DNA from: Saprospiraceae bacterium
GTDB taxonomy: Bacteria; Bacteroidota; Bacteroidia; Chitinophagales; Saprospiraceae
Assembly (NCBI GenBank): GCA_016717105.1
Contig: JADKGF010000002.1
Location: forward strand, 1-64,000
Length of the DNA stretch: 64,000 nt
Direction of reading: 5' to 3'
The position numbers and the translations under genes are program-made. The stretch's first letter is position 1. Each line of letters opens with the position of its first letter. Shown piece after piece: positions 9,621-20,375 of the stretch. The notes below the pieces were generated by a model. The model was not told the origin of the DNA. It worked only from the letters and a program-made list of their open reading frames with translations, and ran no database searches.

Positions 9621-11467
9621 ATGGATTTTTTGAAAGGGATAAAGACGGGTTTTTTGCAGGCTGTTAGAGAATGTTATCAGCTTGAATTAAATGAAGGAGA
9701 AATTCAGATTAATGCAACAAGAAAAGAATTTGTTGGGGATTACACTTTTGTGATCTTTCCTTTAGTAAAATTACTGAAAAAGAGCCCTTCGGAAATAGGT
9801 GATTCTTTAGGCAATTGGATGGAAGCGCATGTAGAAGATGTCGTCTCTCATCAAACCATACAAGGCTTTCTTAATGTCTCACTTTCTGATCACTTTTGGA
9901 AACAGAGTTTGGATACGATCACATCAACATCTGATTTCGGATATGCCAAATCAAATGGCAAAAAAGTATTGGTAGAGTTTTCATCTCCCAATACCAATAA
10001 ACCACTACATCTTGGTCATATTCGCAATATATTGCTTGGTTGGTCTTGTAGTAAGATCCTGAAAGCCAATGGATATGATGTGGTCAATACTCAGGTAATC
10101 AATGATCGTGGCATCGCCATTTGCAAAAGTATGTTGGCTTGGCAAAAATTCGGAAACGGTGCCACACCTACTTCTTCTGATATGAAAGGAGACCATTTTG
10201 TTGGTGAATATTACGTTCTTTTTGAGACAGAATTGATGAAGGAATACACTAGTTTTCAGCAATCATCTCAAGGCCAAGAGCTATTTGATACCCATAAAAA
10301 AGCAGATCAAGAAGAAGCTGCTTTCTGGAAAGAATATAAAAATAAATACTTTAACGATTTCAGTCAATTGGGTGCCAAAGCAAAAAAATGTTGCTTGATT
10401 GGGAAAATAATGATCTAGAAACAAGGCAGCTATGGCAGACCATGAACCAATGGGTGTATGACGGATTTGGGGATACCTACCAAAAATTGGGCGTGAGTTT
10501 TGATAGCTTATATTACGAGTCAGAAACCTATCTTTTGGGCAAAAAAGCGGTAGAAGATGGATTGAAAAAAGGCATTTTCTACCAAGAAGGAGATGGAAGC
10601 GTTTGGGTCAATCTAGAAGATGCTGGCATGGATCGCAAGATCGTACTGCGTAGTGATGGTACATCAGTATATATCACACAAGACATCGGTACAGCACAAA
10701 AACGCTATGCTGATTTCGGTATTGACAAGATGATTTATACCGTAGCAGATGAACAGGACTATCACTTTAAGGTATTGTTTGAAATTCTAAAGCGTTTTAA
10801 AGAGCCTTATGCTGACGGTTTATACCACTTATCTTACGGAATGGTCGATTTGCCTACAGGCAAAATGAAATCGCGTGAAGGTACAGTGGTCGATGCAGAC
10901 GATCTTATAGCTGAAGTCATCAATGAAGCAAAAGAAATGTCTGCCGAAAGAGGAGAAATTACAGCGCTTCCGATCGCAGAACAACAAGATATTTTATCAA
11001 AAATCGGGATGGCAGCCCTTAAGTTTTTTATAATAAAGGTGCAACCACAAAAACGGATGATTTTTGATCCTAAGGAGTCTGTAGATATGCAAGGTCAGAC
11101 AGGACCTTATATTCAGAATGCTTTTGTACGCATCCAATCTGTAAAGCGTAAAGCAGCACAATTGAAGTTGGACAATAATGGTACATCGTATGACCAACTA
11201 GAGGAACAAGAGAAGACACTCATAAAAAATCTTATGTCTTTTCCAGATGTAGTCAATGACGCTGGTGTACAATATGACCCATCTACCATTGCCAACTATG
11301 CTTATAATCTGGCAAAGGATTTTCACAGATTTTATCATGATGTGCGCATCCTTAATGCAGAGACTGAAGCGGCTATTGCATTCCGATGCGAATTGAGTGA
11401 TCAGGTAGGCAAAGTACTTTTTTCGGCTTTTGACCTATTGGGAATAGAAATGCCTGATCGCATGTAA
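9621..11467 (+). CDS. argS: Arginyl-tRNA synthetase (one frameshift)
   Basis: Class I synthetase charging tRNA-Arg. The first frame has the N-terminal Arg-tRNA D-loop recognition domain and the HIGH motif as PLHLGHIRN. It breaks in an A7 run at about 10382-10389, after GAKAKK, and resumes one frame back as MLLDWENND. The second frame carries the KMSKS-type signature GKMKSREG and the DALR anticodon-binding domain (QTGPYIQNAFVRIQSV onward). Together they give about 616 residues, a little longer than many ArgRS and typical of Bacteroidota. A TTG at 9615 is also in frame, but ATG at 9621 is preferred. An essential single-copy enzyme split by a homopolymer shift most likely reflects a missing A. 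glnS follows 35 bases downstream, so the two may be co-transcribed. Confidence 0.93.
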
Positions 11468-11502
11468 TCATTAAAATATAATCTATAATCAAGATATTAC
11501 TT

Positions 11503-13179
11503 ATGTCTGAAGATAAAAAAGAATCACTCAACTTTATTGAGCAAATCATAGAAGATGATCTCAAGTCCGGCAAAAATAATGGCCGCATCCTAACTCGTTT
11601 TCCTCCTGAACCTAATGGATATCTGCATATCGGTCACGCTAAGGCCATTTGCATCAATTTTGAAACTGCCAAAAAATATGGTGGTAAAACCAATCTGAGA
11701 TTTGATGATACCAATCCAACCACTGAAGAAACAGAGTATGTAGATAGTATCCAAAATGATATACGATGGCTTGGATATGAGTGGAATGGCGATGCGGTGT
11801 ATGCCTCTGATTATTTTGGTCAATTATATGAATTTGCAGTCAGCCTTATAAAAAAAGGTTTGGCTTATGTAGATGATAGTACTCCTGAAGAAATAGCCGC
11901 AATGAAAGGAAGTCCTTCAGTGCCGGGTCAAGATAGTCCTTATAAATCCAGAACCATTGAAGAGAATTTGACGCTTTTCGAACAAATGAAAAATGGTGAA
12001 TTTGCCGATGGATCTAGAGTATTGCGTGCCAATATTGATATGACTTCACCCAATATGTTGATGAGAGATCCTATCATTTATAGAATCAAGAAAGAGCATC
12101 ATCATCGCACGGGAGATCAGTGGTGTATCTATCCTATGTATGATTTTGCACACGGGCAGTCCGACTCTATTGAGCATATCACCCATTCGCTTTGTTCACT
12201 TGAGTTTATTCATCATAGGCCTGTATATGATTGGTTTATCGAAAAGCTAGGTATTTTTCCTTCCAAACAGACTGAGTTTGCAAGGATGAATGTCGAGTTT
12301 ATGATCACTTCGAAAAGGAAATTGCTCAAATTAGTGAATGACAATTATGTCACTGGTTGGGATGATCCTCGTATGCCTACGATTTCAGGAATGAGACGTA
12401 GAGGATATCCGGCAGCAGCGATCAGAAATTTTTGTGATAAAGCTGGTGTAGCCAAAAGAGAAAATACCATAGAGATAAGTTTGTTGGAAGCATGTGTGCG
12501 CGAAGAACTCAATAAAACCGCTTTGCGAGCGATGGTTGTCCTCGATCCAGTCAAAGTGGTAATCACCAATTATCCTGAAGATAAAACAGAAATTCTTCAT
12601 GCAGAAAATAATCCTGAAGATCCAAGTGCAGGTAGTAGAGATTTGCATTTTGGTAGAACCATTTACATAGAAAGAGAGGATTTTATGGAGCAGGCTCCGC
12701 CAAAGTATTTCCGTATGACCATTGGTGCCGATGTCAGACTCAAACACGCCTATATCTTGCACTGTACTGGGATAGACAAAAATCAAGATGGCGAGATCAC
12801 CACGATCTATACAACGTATTATTCTGATAGCAAATCAGGTGAAGATGTTTCTGGTATAAAACCCAAAGGTACCTTGCATTGGGTAGATGCTGATAATGCT
12901 GTGCCATGCGAAGTTAGGATGTATGACAGATTATTTACTGTTGCCGATCCGACAGCTGATGATTCGAAGGATTTTCTTGAGTTTTACAATCAGGATTCCT
13001 TGAAGGTCATTAAAAATGCCTTGATGGAAAAATCACTTTCTGAAAGTAAACCGGGCACGCAATATCAGTTCCTGCGACAAGGTTATTTTTGCACTGATAT
13101 TGACTCAGCCGAAGGTAAAATTGTATTCAATCAAACCGTAGGTCTTAAAGATAGTTTCAGCAAAGAAGTTAAAAAATAA
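11503..13179 (+). CDS. glnS: Glutaminyl-tRNA synthetase
   Basis: Class I synthetase of 558 residues charging tRNA-Gln directly, so this organism need not rely only on GatCAB transamidation for Gln-tRNA. The HIGH motif is in FPPEPNGYLHIGHAKA (residues 34-49). The KMSKS loop reads MITSKRKL, with Thr where most GlnRS have Met. GlnRS-specific blocks are present: RFDDTNPTTEETEYV and ILRSN-equivalent DPRMPTISGMRRRGYP. The C-terminal two beta-barrel anticodon domain runs from about residue 345. The gene is intact and ends 5 bases from the convergent Lrp/AsnC gene. Confidence 0.96.
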   Translation: MSEDKKESLNFIEQIIEDDLKSGKNNGRILTRFPPEPNGYLHIGHAKAICINFETAKKYGGKTNLRFDDTNPTTEETEYVDSIQNDIRWLGYEWNGDAVYASDYFGQLYEFAVSLIKKGLAYVDDSTPEEIAAMKGSPSVPGQDSPYKSRTIEENLTLFEQMKNGEFADGSRVLRANIDMTSPNMLMRDPIIYRIKKEHHHRTGDQWCIYPMYDFAHGQSDSIEHITHSLCSLEFIHHRPVYDWFIEKLGIFPSKQTEFARMNVEFMITSKRKLLKLVNDNYVTGWDDPRMPTISGMRRRGYPAAAIRNFCDKAGVAKRENTIEISLLEACVREELNKTALRAMVVLDPVKVVITNYPEDKTEILHAENNPEDPSAGSRDLHFGRTIYIEREDFMEQAPPKYFRMTIGADVRLKHAYILHCTGIDKNQDGEITTIYTTYYSDSKSGEDVSGIKPKGTLHWVDADNAVPCEVRMYDRLFTVADPTADDSKDFLEFYNQDSLKVIKNALMEKSLSESKPGTQYQFLRQGYFCTDIDSAEGKIVFNQTVGLKDSFSKEVKK

Positions 13180-13184
13180 GTGTT

Positions 13185-13664
13185 TCAAATTTCAGCAAGA
13201 TATAAAGGTCTTGACAAGGTTTCTTCCAATGAAATGAAAGTTTCTGTGCGTTGGATTCCTTTGATTGCCTGAAGTTTTTTGGCGAGTATATCACGTAGAT
13301 GTTCCGTATCTCGGCAGATGATTTTTGCAAATATCGAATAATTTCCAGTAGTGTAATGGGCATCAATAACCTCAGGAATTTTTTTAAGTTCCGATTTTAC
13401 GCTTTCATACATATTGGATTTCTCAAGGTAGATGCCAAGAAAAGCTGTAATATCAAAGCCGAGAGCAGCATAGTTTAGCTCAGCTCTCACAGCTTTAATT
13501 AGGTTGGCTTCAGTCAGTTTTTTGACACGAACATGTACAGTCCCAGGTGATACATAGAGCATTTTTCCTATTTCAGCATAGGAGAGTTTGGCATCTTTAG
13601 CGAGGATAGTTAAGATTTTTGTATCCAGGCTGTCTATTTCTATATGGTTTTTTTTAGATAACAT
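13185..13664 (-). CDS. Lrp/AsnC-family transcriptional regulator
   Basis: 159 residues. An N-terminal winged HTH (residues 8-60: DSLDTKILTILAKDAKLSYA, then IGKMLYVSPGTVHVRVKKL) is followed by the RAM ligand-binding/oligomerisation domain (DITAFLGIYLEKS, VIDAHYTTGNYSIFAKIICR). Such proteins sense amino acids or similar small molecules and bind DNA as oligomers. The gene stands alone, convergent with glnS and divergent from the protease gene, so its targets are not indicated apart from possible autoregulation in the 200-base upstream region. Which ligand it senses is unknown. Confidence 0.92.
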   Translation of the reverse strand: MLSKKNHIEIDSLDTKILTILAKDAKLSYAEIGKMLYVSPGTVHVRVKKLTEANLIKAVRAELNYAALGFDITAFLGIYLEKSNMYESVKSELKKIPEVIDAHYTTGNYSIFAKIICRDTEHLRDILAKKLQAIKGIQRTETFISLEETLSRPLYLAEI

Positions 13665-13863
13665 GTTGAAAGGGATAGATTTAAAAATTTTGATAAAAAT
13701 AGGATAATTTGGAATTTATCAATAACAAAATGGAGTAAAAAAGAGACAATGTGTGCTAAAAATTCAAAAATCATCATTTCAAACTCAAAATTTGGTAGTT
13801 TGGCAGGAAATTGGATAGATATGAAAAGTTGTCAAGTGAAGTGCGTAAAAGTAATCTGAACCA

Positions 13864-15501
13864 TTGGAAAAGGAAAATATAACAAAATACAATATCATAC
13901 AGCCACTTGTACTATCTGCTTGTCTGGCAGTCGGTATGATGGTTGGTTTCAAAATGAATGATAAAGCGGAAGATTCACTGGTCAGTACTGCGGATTATCC
14001 ACTAGATAGTCTTCATAAGACCGGACGAGTCGAAGAGCTCATCAGATTCATTGACTCAAAATATATAGATACCATAAATAGCGACGTTTTGATCGACGAG
14101 GCTGTAAATGGTTTATTTTCAAAGCTGGATCCACATTCGTTATATTTGTCTCCACTAGAAGTACTGGATGCGACCGATCAAATGGATGGCGCATATAATG
14201 GCATAGGTATAGAAAATTATTTTATTGACGATACGGTCAATATTAGTAAAGTTTTACCACAAAGTCCTGCTGAGAAAGCTGGATTAAAGATATTTGACAA
14301 AATCATTTCTATCGATGATAAAATGGTTTCTGGTCAAAAAATGGAATACAGCACGATCAGAGAGATGCTCCGCAAAGAGGAAGGTAAAGTAGTGGCAGTA
14401 AAAATTTTGCGAAAAGGTAAGACCTTGGAATTTAAAATTACAGTAGCCGAAGTACCTGTAAAAACAGTAGTTTCAGCCTTATTACCAGATATTAATACGG
14501 CGTGGATTCGTATAGACCGATTTGGATCCAATACGTACAAGGAATTTATGGAAGAGGTAGAAAAGCAATTTGGTGAGAAAAAAGCTAAACATCTTATCCT
14601 CGATCTTAGAGACAATCCCGGTGGATATTTACCAGAGGCAACTAACATACTTTGTCAAATATTCGAAGAGAAAGACAGATTACTTCTTTTTACAGAAGGA
14701 CGCAACAGCAAGAGAAATGAATATAAAAGCAATGGAAAACGATTTTTTCCAATCGAAAAAGTTATAGTGCTAATTGACGAAAATTCAGCATCAGCGAGTG
14801 AGATAATAGCTGGAGCAATCCAAGATTGGGACAGAGGTATTATTGTCGGCAGACGATCATATGGCAAAGGCTTAGTACAAGAGCAATACGACCTTAATAA
14901 TGGTGGTGCAATCAGGCTCACCGTAGCAAGGTATTTTACGCCATCTGGTAGGTCTATCCAAAGAGACTATACAGAAAGAGGAAAATATGATGAAGACATC
15001 AATGATCGGTATCAACATGGTGATCTATTTCATAAAGATAGTTCTATTGTAAAAAATGGCGGTAAATATTATACACAATTGTTGAAACGTGAAGTTTCGG
15101 GCTCAGGAGGTATCACACCTGATGAATTTATAGCATTGCCAGCCATTTATAAAAATCCAGATGCATTTGCTGTAAAATCATTTTTGCCTGAGTTTGTATT
15201 TAAATATTTGGCTTCTTTAAAAAGTGAGATCTCAAATAGCGACGACATCAAAATGTGGAAAGTTCCAAACGAATTTTATGATGGCTTCAAAAAGTTTTTA
15301 CTTACTCAGAAAGATGAATTTAAAGACGAAGCTTCGATTCCTGATTTGAGGCAATTTGAAGATGAAATAAAAAACCAAGCTGGACTTGTTTTGCAAAATC
15401 CGGTAAATGGCGCTCAGGTCATTTCCGAAAACGATAATTATATTAAAGAAGCTATAAAATTAATTAAAACAAATAAAAAAGTAGAAGACTATAAGGAATA
15501 G
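13864..15501 (+). CDS. S41-family C-terminal processing protease
   Basis: A periplasmic tail-specific protease of 545 residues. One N-terminal membrane segment or uncleaved signal (residues 11-30) is followed by a helical region, a PDZ domain (about 108-195: GIGIENYF, SPAEKAGLK) and the S41 core. The Ser-Lys dyad is visible as ENSASASEIIAGAIQDW (Ser310) and RRSYGKGLVQE (Lys335). A long C-terminal extension, from about residue 430, is usual for Bacteroidota CtpA/Prc homologues. The first in-frame start is TTG at 13864, because a stop lies at 13852. CTPs trim C-termini of envelope proteins; its substrates here are unknown. Confidence 0.93.
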   Translation: MEKENITKYNIIQPLVLSACLAVGMMVGFKMNDKAEDSLVSTADYPLDSLHKTGRVEELIRFIDSKYIDTINSDVLIDEAVNGLFSKLDPHSLYLSPLEVLDATDQMDGAYNGIGIENYFIDDTVNISKVLPQSPAEKAGLKIFDKIISIDDKMVSGQKMEYSTIREMLRKEEGKVVAVKILRKGKTLEFKITVAEVPVKTVVSALLPDINTAWIRIDRFGSNTYKEFMEEVEKQFGEKKAKHLILDLRDNPGGYLPEATNILCQIFEEKDRLLLFTEGRNSKRNEYKSNGKRFFPIEKVIVLIDENSASASEIIAGAIQDWDRGIIVGRRSYGKGLVQEQYDLNNGGAIRLTVARYFTPSGRSIQRDYTERGKYDEDINDRYQHGDLFHKDSSIVKNGGKYYTQLLKREVSGSGGITPDEFIALPAIYKNPDAFAVKSFLPEFVFKYLASLKSEISNSDDIKMWKVPNEFYDGFKKFLLTQKDEFKDEASIPDLRQFEDEIKNQAGLVLQNPVNGAQVISENDNYIKEAIKLIKTNKKVEDYKE

Positions 15502-15951
15502 ACTATAGATTCAATTATTTACACATTAATATTATATGTAATATGAAAAATACCTACACAAGCAATTTTATTGAAAAATTTTAAACAAAATTATTCTATG
15601 AATATTAACTAATTACATATTAAGAAATAAAATTATAAAAAAATTATTTAAAATCATTGCATTACATATTATATATTATTTACATTTGTGGTGTGAATTA
15701 GGTAAAAGCCCTTACAAAATGACTTTCATACCTGATTTACATCCTGAATATAGAACCCGCAAACAGTAATTACAGCGCCGTATTTATTTGGCGTTTTTGC
15801 AGATTAATTTTAGCTTTTTCATAAGCTGAATTGACGCTGACAAAGTATTACAAAATTAGTACATAATATTTTTTTAATAAAATCATGCGAAGCGGTTTTT
15901 GCATGTATTGTAAACATTTTTTTAATTTTTTTATAACTCAAATTGGATCTC
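15502..15951 (+). promoter_or_regulatory. Long leader region of the giant T9SS protein, with promoter, 16-codon ORF and terminator-like hairpin
   Basis: A TTG at 15657-15659 and TACATTTG at 15681-15688, 21 bases apart, match the Bacteroidota -33/-7 promoter. Transcription from there would give a 5' leader of roughly 255 bases. The leader contains ATG at 15719 opening 16 codons that stop at 15767-15769 (MTFIPDLHPEYRTRKQ), then a hairpin CGCCG/TGGCG at 15776-15793 followed by five T. The order short ORF then terminator is that of an attenuator, or the hairpin could end a small RNA of about 100 bases. No amino-acid codon run is obvious. The promoter is the best supported part; the attenuation idea is inference. 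Confidence 0.5.
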
Positions 15952-18900
15952 ATGATGGAAACAAAATTTACGAAAACAAACCTTTGGGTGAGACTGGTAG
16001 CGGTCTTGTTTTTAGGTGTTTTTACAACCTTCAATGCTTCTGCGCAATCTTGTGCATGTAAGGAAACCGTGCAGGTATCTTTAGATGAGGATGGTGAAGC
16101 ATTAGTAACGGCATCCATGTTACTTGCTGATGGCAGTACATGTGCTGGTGCTCAAGTTGTCACCGTGATGCTGACACCGACAGGTAGCCCTATACCGGGT
16201 AGTCCTGAGGTAAATTGCAGTCATGCTGGCAAAACACTTTATGGCAAGGTATCAAATGGTGCAAACTCTTGCTGGTCAAAGCTTGTCGTGGAAGACAAGA
16301 TCAAACCAGTAATAAATTGTCCGGTAGGAACCATGTCTTTGACTTGTGTAGAGATGAATACATTTGTACCTACAATCATCGAAGCTTGTGGGCCAGTAGT
16401 ATTGGATACTATCAATGAAGTCATTACAACTAATAACTGTAGTGGTGCACTTGGTAGCAATATTCTGAAAAGAGTCGTAAGGACTTATCAGGCTACAGAT
16501 GCAAGTGGCAATGTCTCACTGCCATGTACAGTGACCTTTGATGTTACGGTTGCTGATCTTGCAGCAGTTTCATATCCTATAAATTACGATGTGGCAGTTG
16601 GGAATAATCCAGCGCTTGTTTGTGATGCTCAATATGCAAAACTTGCCAACGGTAATCCATCTCCGACAAATCAGGTAGTTTCTACTTCCCTAACACTTCC
16701 TGGTACCGGATATCCTACACTTTCAGGTATAAATTTATTAAATAATGCAGATCTTTATTGCGGTCTGATGGTATCATATTCAGATGCTACGCCTATAAAA
16801 ATTAACTGCGTTACTAAGATAATGAGAACTTGGCAGATTATTGAATGGTCATGCTTGAATAGACCACCTGTAAATCGTGTTCAGGTATTAGAAATAGTAG
16901 ATAATGTAGGTCCAACCGTTACTGGTTTGAGCCCACTTGTCCTTGCTTCTACTACAAATCATTCTTGTGATGGTTTGGTGACTTTGCCTAGTCCAATTGT
17001 TACAGATAATTGTGCACCTACATCAAGTCTTACTACAGATATTACTGTTTACTTAAATGGTAATCCTGCAACTCCTGGTGTATTTGTTAAACATGGTGCT
17101 TCAAAAACTGTAACACTTCCAGTAGGAACACATACTGCTACTTATACGGCTTATGACGCTTGTTATAATAAAACTGTTGTTTCTATATTGGTAGATGTAG
17201 AAGATAAAACACCGCCAGTTACTATTTGTGATGAGCTTGCTACAGTAGGTCTTACTACAGATGGAACAGCTTGGGTACCAGCATCGGTTTTTGATGACGG
17301 TAGTTACGATGAGTGTAAGTTAGAGAAGTTTTTGGTTAGAAGAATGAACACCACAGCTTGTGCACCATGCGAAACACCTGAATTCCCTGGATTTAAGCTT
17401 TTAGGTTCAAGAGACGGACATTACTATTATGTGTCTCAGCATGAGCTTATAGGAAAAACAGCATTCAAAATGGCTAAAGCTATGGGTGGATATGCTGTAT
17501 CTTTGGAGACACCAGTAGAAGCTGAATGGTTGATTGAACAGTTGGATGCGAAAGGTTATGACGAATGTTATTCTATAGGATTGAATATCAATAATTTATC
17601 TACATTCCCAGAATTTAAGTGGGAAAGTGGTGCTACATTCAACTTCTTTGAGTTCTTTGGATCTCCGCTTATTGATAATAATATAGCTTATGTTTGTATA
17701 AGTGGTGCTAGTGGCCCAGTTATTAGCGCAACACCTAATGTAGTGCCTAATAAATATATCATCGAAATCACCGATCCATGTGGTTGGACATCACATGCAC
17801 AGTTTTGTTGTACTGATGTACCAGCAAATCAAATGGTAGCTTTCAGAGCGATCGATGCTTCTGGTAATTATAATGATTGTATGGTAAGTGTGGTGGTTCA
17901 GGATAAAATAGGTCCTACGATTACATGTCCTGCAGACAGAACAGTAGCTTGTGACTTTGCTTATGATATTAATAATTTAGCAAAAGACTTCGGTACTGCT
18001 GAAGTAAAAGATAACTGTGCTGTACCTAATCCTGTTGAAACGCGTACTGTAAATCTAAACAGTTGCCGTATTGGTACAATTACAAGAACATTTACTGCAA
18101 CAGATGCAGGTGGTAGAACAGCAACTTGTACACAAACCATTACATTCAGACCTGATGTATCACAAATCTATTATGGTCCTACAGCAGCTGAGTGGCCAAG
18201 AGATACAATGGTTCAAGGATGTGGAAATCCAACAGCAGCTCAATTTTTGCCAGCAGCACTAGGATCTCCTGTATTGTCTGACGGAGCATGTTCATTAGTT
18301 GGCGCACAATATGAAGATCAGTCATTCTCATTCAACAATCCTACTAGTCCTGCTTGTTTTAAAATTTTAAGAAAGTGGACAGTAATAGACTGGTGTCAAC
18401 CTTTAGAAGAAGGTGGATATGCTACTTGGACTCATACTCAAGAAATCAAAGTTGTGGACAATATAGCTCCATCAGTAGCTCAATTGGCTCCAACAGTAAG
18501 TGCAGATACATATGATGCAGAATGTGCTTCTGGTGAAATCACGCTTACATCTCAAGGTGCTGATGTTTGTACTACAGTTTTGAGAAGTAGTTATAAAATA
18601 GATTTAGAAAATGATGGTGATTTTGATTATAGTTCACCGGTATCAAATAGCAATACTATAAACGCATCTGGAAGTTATCCAGTCGGTAAGCACCGTATCG
18701 TTTATACTTACGAAGATAAGTGTGGAAATGTAACATCAAGAGAGCAGTTATTCAATATTGTGAATAAGAAAGCACCAACTGCAATTGTATTGCAAGGACT
18801 TGCTATCAGCTTGATGAAGATATCTGAAGGTGAAGGAATGGCTGAAATTTGGGCAACAGATTTTGACCCTGAAAGAAAATCAAGCCATCCATGTGGTTAT

Positions 18901-20337
18901 ACTATCTTACTTTCATTCACACCAGTAACAGTAAATGCACTAGGACAAATGGTAGGCACACCTAACTTAGTGTTTGATTGCGATCAACTAGGACCTCAAC
19001 CTGTTACAATTTATGTAGCAGCATTGACTCCTGCAGGTGATGTTGTACAGACTTCTGTCAATACTTTCATCGATGTACAGGATAATAATAACATATGTCC
19101 TCCTTCAGGAAGAAAATTGAGTGTAAATGGTAGTTTGGCTACTGAGGATCAAAGAATGCTCGAAAATGCCAATGTTGCTTTGTTAGGCTCAGAACTTACT
19201 AGGATTACAGATGTTAATGGTAATTTTGATTTCAACAATATGGACAATGGCGGTACTTATACAGTATCACCGGAGAAGAATGATGATCACCTTAACGGTG
19301 TTTCTACACTCGACCTTGTAATGATGCAAAGACATATCCTTGGATTGGAAAAATTAAAGACACCTTATAAGCTTATAGCTGCCGATGTCAATAATGATGG
19401 TAAAATCTCCGCAAATGACCTAGTAGAGTTGAGAAAACTCATCTTGGGTACATCTAATGGATTTACCAACAACAAATCTTGGAGATTCGTTGACAAATCA
19501 TACAATTTTATCGATGCAACCAATGCACAAGGAGAGGCCTTCCCGGAAGTATATAATATTAATAATTTAAGTACAGATATGAAGACCGATTTTGTAGCTG
19601 TAAAAACAGGAGATGTTAATGGTAATGTGGTAACTAACTTGAATGATGAAAATCTCGAGTCAAGGTCTAGTAATAGTGTGCTTTTAAGTACTAATAATGT
19701 AGAATTTACAGCTGGTCAGCAAATCGTTGTACCTATAAATGTAGCTCAGACTGATAATATGTCAGGTATGCAATTTACAGTGGAGTTTGATAGCGAAAAG
19801 CTTGCACTCACAAGTGTAGATCCTGCTGCGATGAATGTTAACGATCAGAACTTTGGATTTGCAAATATTCACAATGGAATCCTTACCGTAAGCTGGAATG
19901 ATGCAAAATCTATACAGTTTGGAGGAAATACCACCTTGTTTAACTTGACTTTTACGGCAAAAGATGGTGGAAATATTGCAGAAGCAGTTAGTATGAGTTC
20001 GTTTATCACTAAAGCTGAAGCATATGATTCTGAAGCTAATGTAATGACTTTAAATTGGAGAGTAAATCAAAGCGTTGAAGAAGTAGTTCTTCACCAAAAT
20101 GTACCTAATCCATTTAAGGAATCTACCATGATTGGGTTTGATCTTCCTGAAGCCATGAACGCAACCATTACGGTATATGACGTGACTGGAAAAGTAGTCA
20201 AATCGACAAATATTGATGGTGTAAAAGGTAACAATACAATAGAATTTACCAAAAATGAATTGAAATCAGGTATCATGTATTACACATTGGAAGCCGGAGA
20301 TTTCAAATCTACCAAAAAGATGGTCATCATAGAGTAA
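15952..20337 (+). CDS. Giant modular surface protein: HYR-like repeats, C-type-lectin-like, dockerin-like, cohesin-like and T9SS type A domains
   Basis: About 1,460 residues in one intact frame. A signal peptide ends near TTFNASAQS. Ig-like HYR-type repeats recur, marked by DNC, D.SGN and VVQDKIGPTITCP. Around residues 483-611 a C-type-lectin-like module is suggested by AFKMAKAMGGYAVSLETPVE and FKWESGATFNFFEFFG. After more HYR repeats comes a carboxypeptidase-regulatory-like segment (1056-1110), then a dockerin-type pair (LDLVMMQRHILG and DVNNDGKISANDLVELRK, 1113-1172). A cohesin-like domain (FTAGQQIVVPINVAQTDNM, 1252-1370) and a sorting domain (NVPNPFKESTMIGFDLPEA) finish it. Expected at the cell surface through T9SS. 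TTG at 15943 is also in frame, but ATG 15952 or 15955 is preferred. Function is probably adhesion or matrix assembly (inference). Confidence 0.85.
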   Translation: MMETKFTKTNLWVRLVAVLFLGVFTTFNASAQSCACKETVQVSLDEDGEALVTASMLLADGSTCAGAQVVTVMLTPTGSPIPGSPEVNCSHAGKTLYGKVSNGANSCWSKLVVEDKIKPVINCPVGTMSLTCVEMNTFVPTIIEACGPVVLDTINEVITTNNCSGALGSNILKRVVRTYQATDASGNVSLPCTVTFDVTVADLAAVSYPINYDVAVGNNPALVCDAQYAKLANGNPSPTNQVVSTSLTLPGTGYPTLSGINLLNNADLYCGLMVSYSDATPIKINCVTKIMRTWQIIEWSCLNRPPVNRVQVLEIVDNVGPTVTGLSPLVLASTTNHSCDGLVTLPSPIVTDNCAPTSSLTTDITVYLNGNPATPGVFVKHGASKTVTLPVGTHTATYTAYDACYNKTVVSILVDVEDKTPPVTICDELATVGLTTDGTAWVPASVFDDGSYDECKLEKFLVRRMNTTACAPCETPEFPGFKLLGSRDGHYYYVSQHELIGKTAFKMAKAMGGYAVSLETPVEAEWLIEQLDAKGYDECYSIGLNINNLSTFPEFKWESGATFNFFEFFGSPLIDNNIAYVCISGASGPVISATPNVVPNKYIIEITDPCGWTSHAQFCCTDVPANQMVAFRAIDASGNYNDCMVSVVVQDKIGPTITCPADRTVACDFAYDINNLAKDFGTAEVKDNCAVPNPVETRTVNLNSCRIGTITRTFTATDAGGRTATCTQTITFRPDVSQIYYGPTAAEWPRDTMVQGCGNPTAAQFLPAALGSPVLSDGACSLVGAQYEDQSFSFNNPTSPACFKILRKWTVIDWCQPLEEGGYATWTHTQEIKVVDNIAPSVAQLAPTVSADTYDAECASGEITLTSQGADVCTTVLRSSYKIDLENDGDFDYSSPVSNSNTINASGSYPVGKHRIVYTYEDKCGNVTSREQLFNIVNKKAPTAIVLQGLAISLMKISEGEGMAEIWATDFDPERKSSHPCGYTILLSFTPVTVNALGQMVGTPNLVFDCDQLGPQPVTIYVAALTPAGDVVQTSVNTFIDVQDNNNICPPSGRKLSVNGSLATEDQRMLENANVALLGSELTRITDVNGNFDFNNMDNGGTYTVSPEKNDDHLNGVSTLDLVMMQRHILGLEKLKTPYKLIAADVNNDGKISANDLVELRKLILGTSNGFTNNKSWRFVDKSYNFIDATNAQGEAFPEVYNINNLSTDMKTDFVAVKTGDVNGNVVTNLNDENLESRSSNSVLLSTNNVEFTAGQQIVVPINVAQTDNMSGMQFTVEFDSEKLALTSVDPAAMNVNDQNFGFANIHNGILTVSWNDAKSIQFGGNTTLFNLTFTAKDGGNIAEAVSMSSFITKAEAYDSEANVMTLNWRVNQSVEEVVLHQNVPNPFKESTMIGFDLPEAMNATITVYDVTGKVVKSTNIDGVKGNNTIEFTKNELKSGIMYYTLEAGDFKSTKKMVIIE

Positions 20338-20375
20338 TTGAGTTTTTTGAAATAATTCCTTTTAGTTAGGAATCG

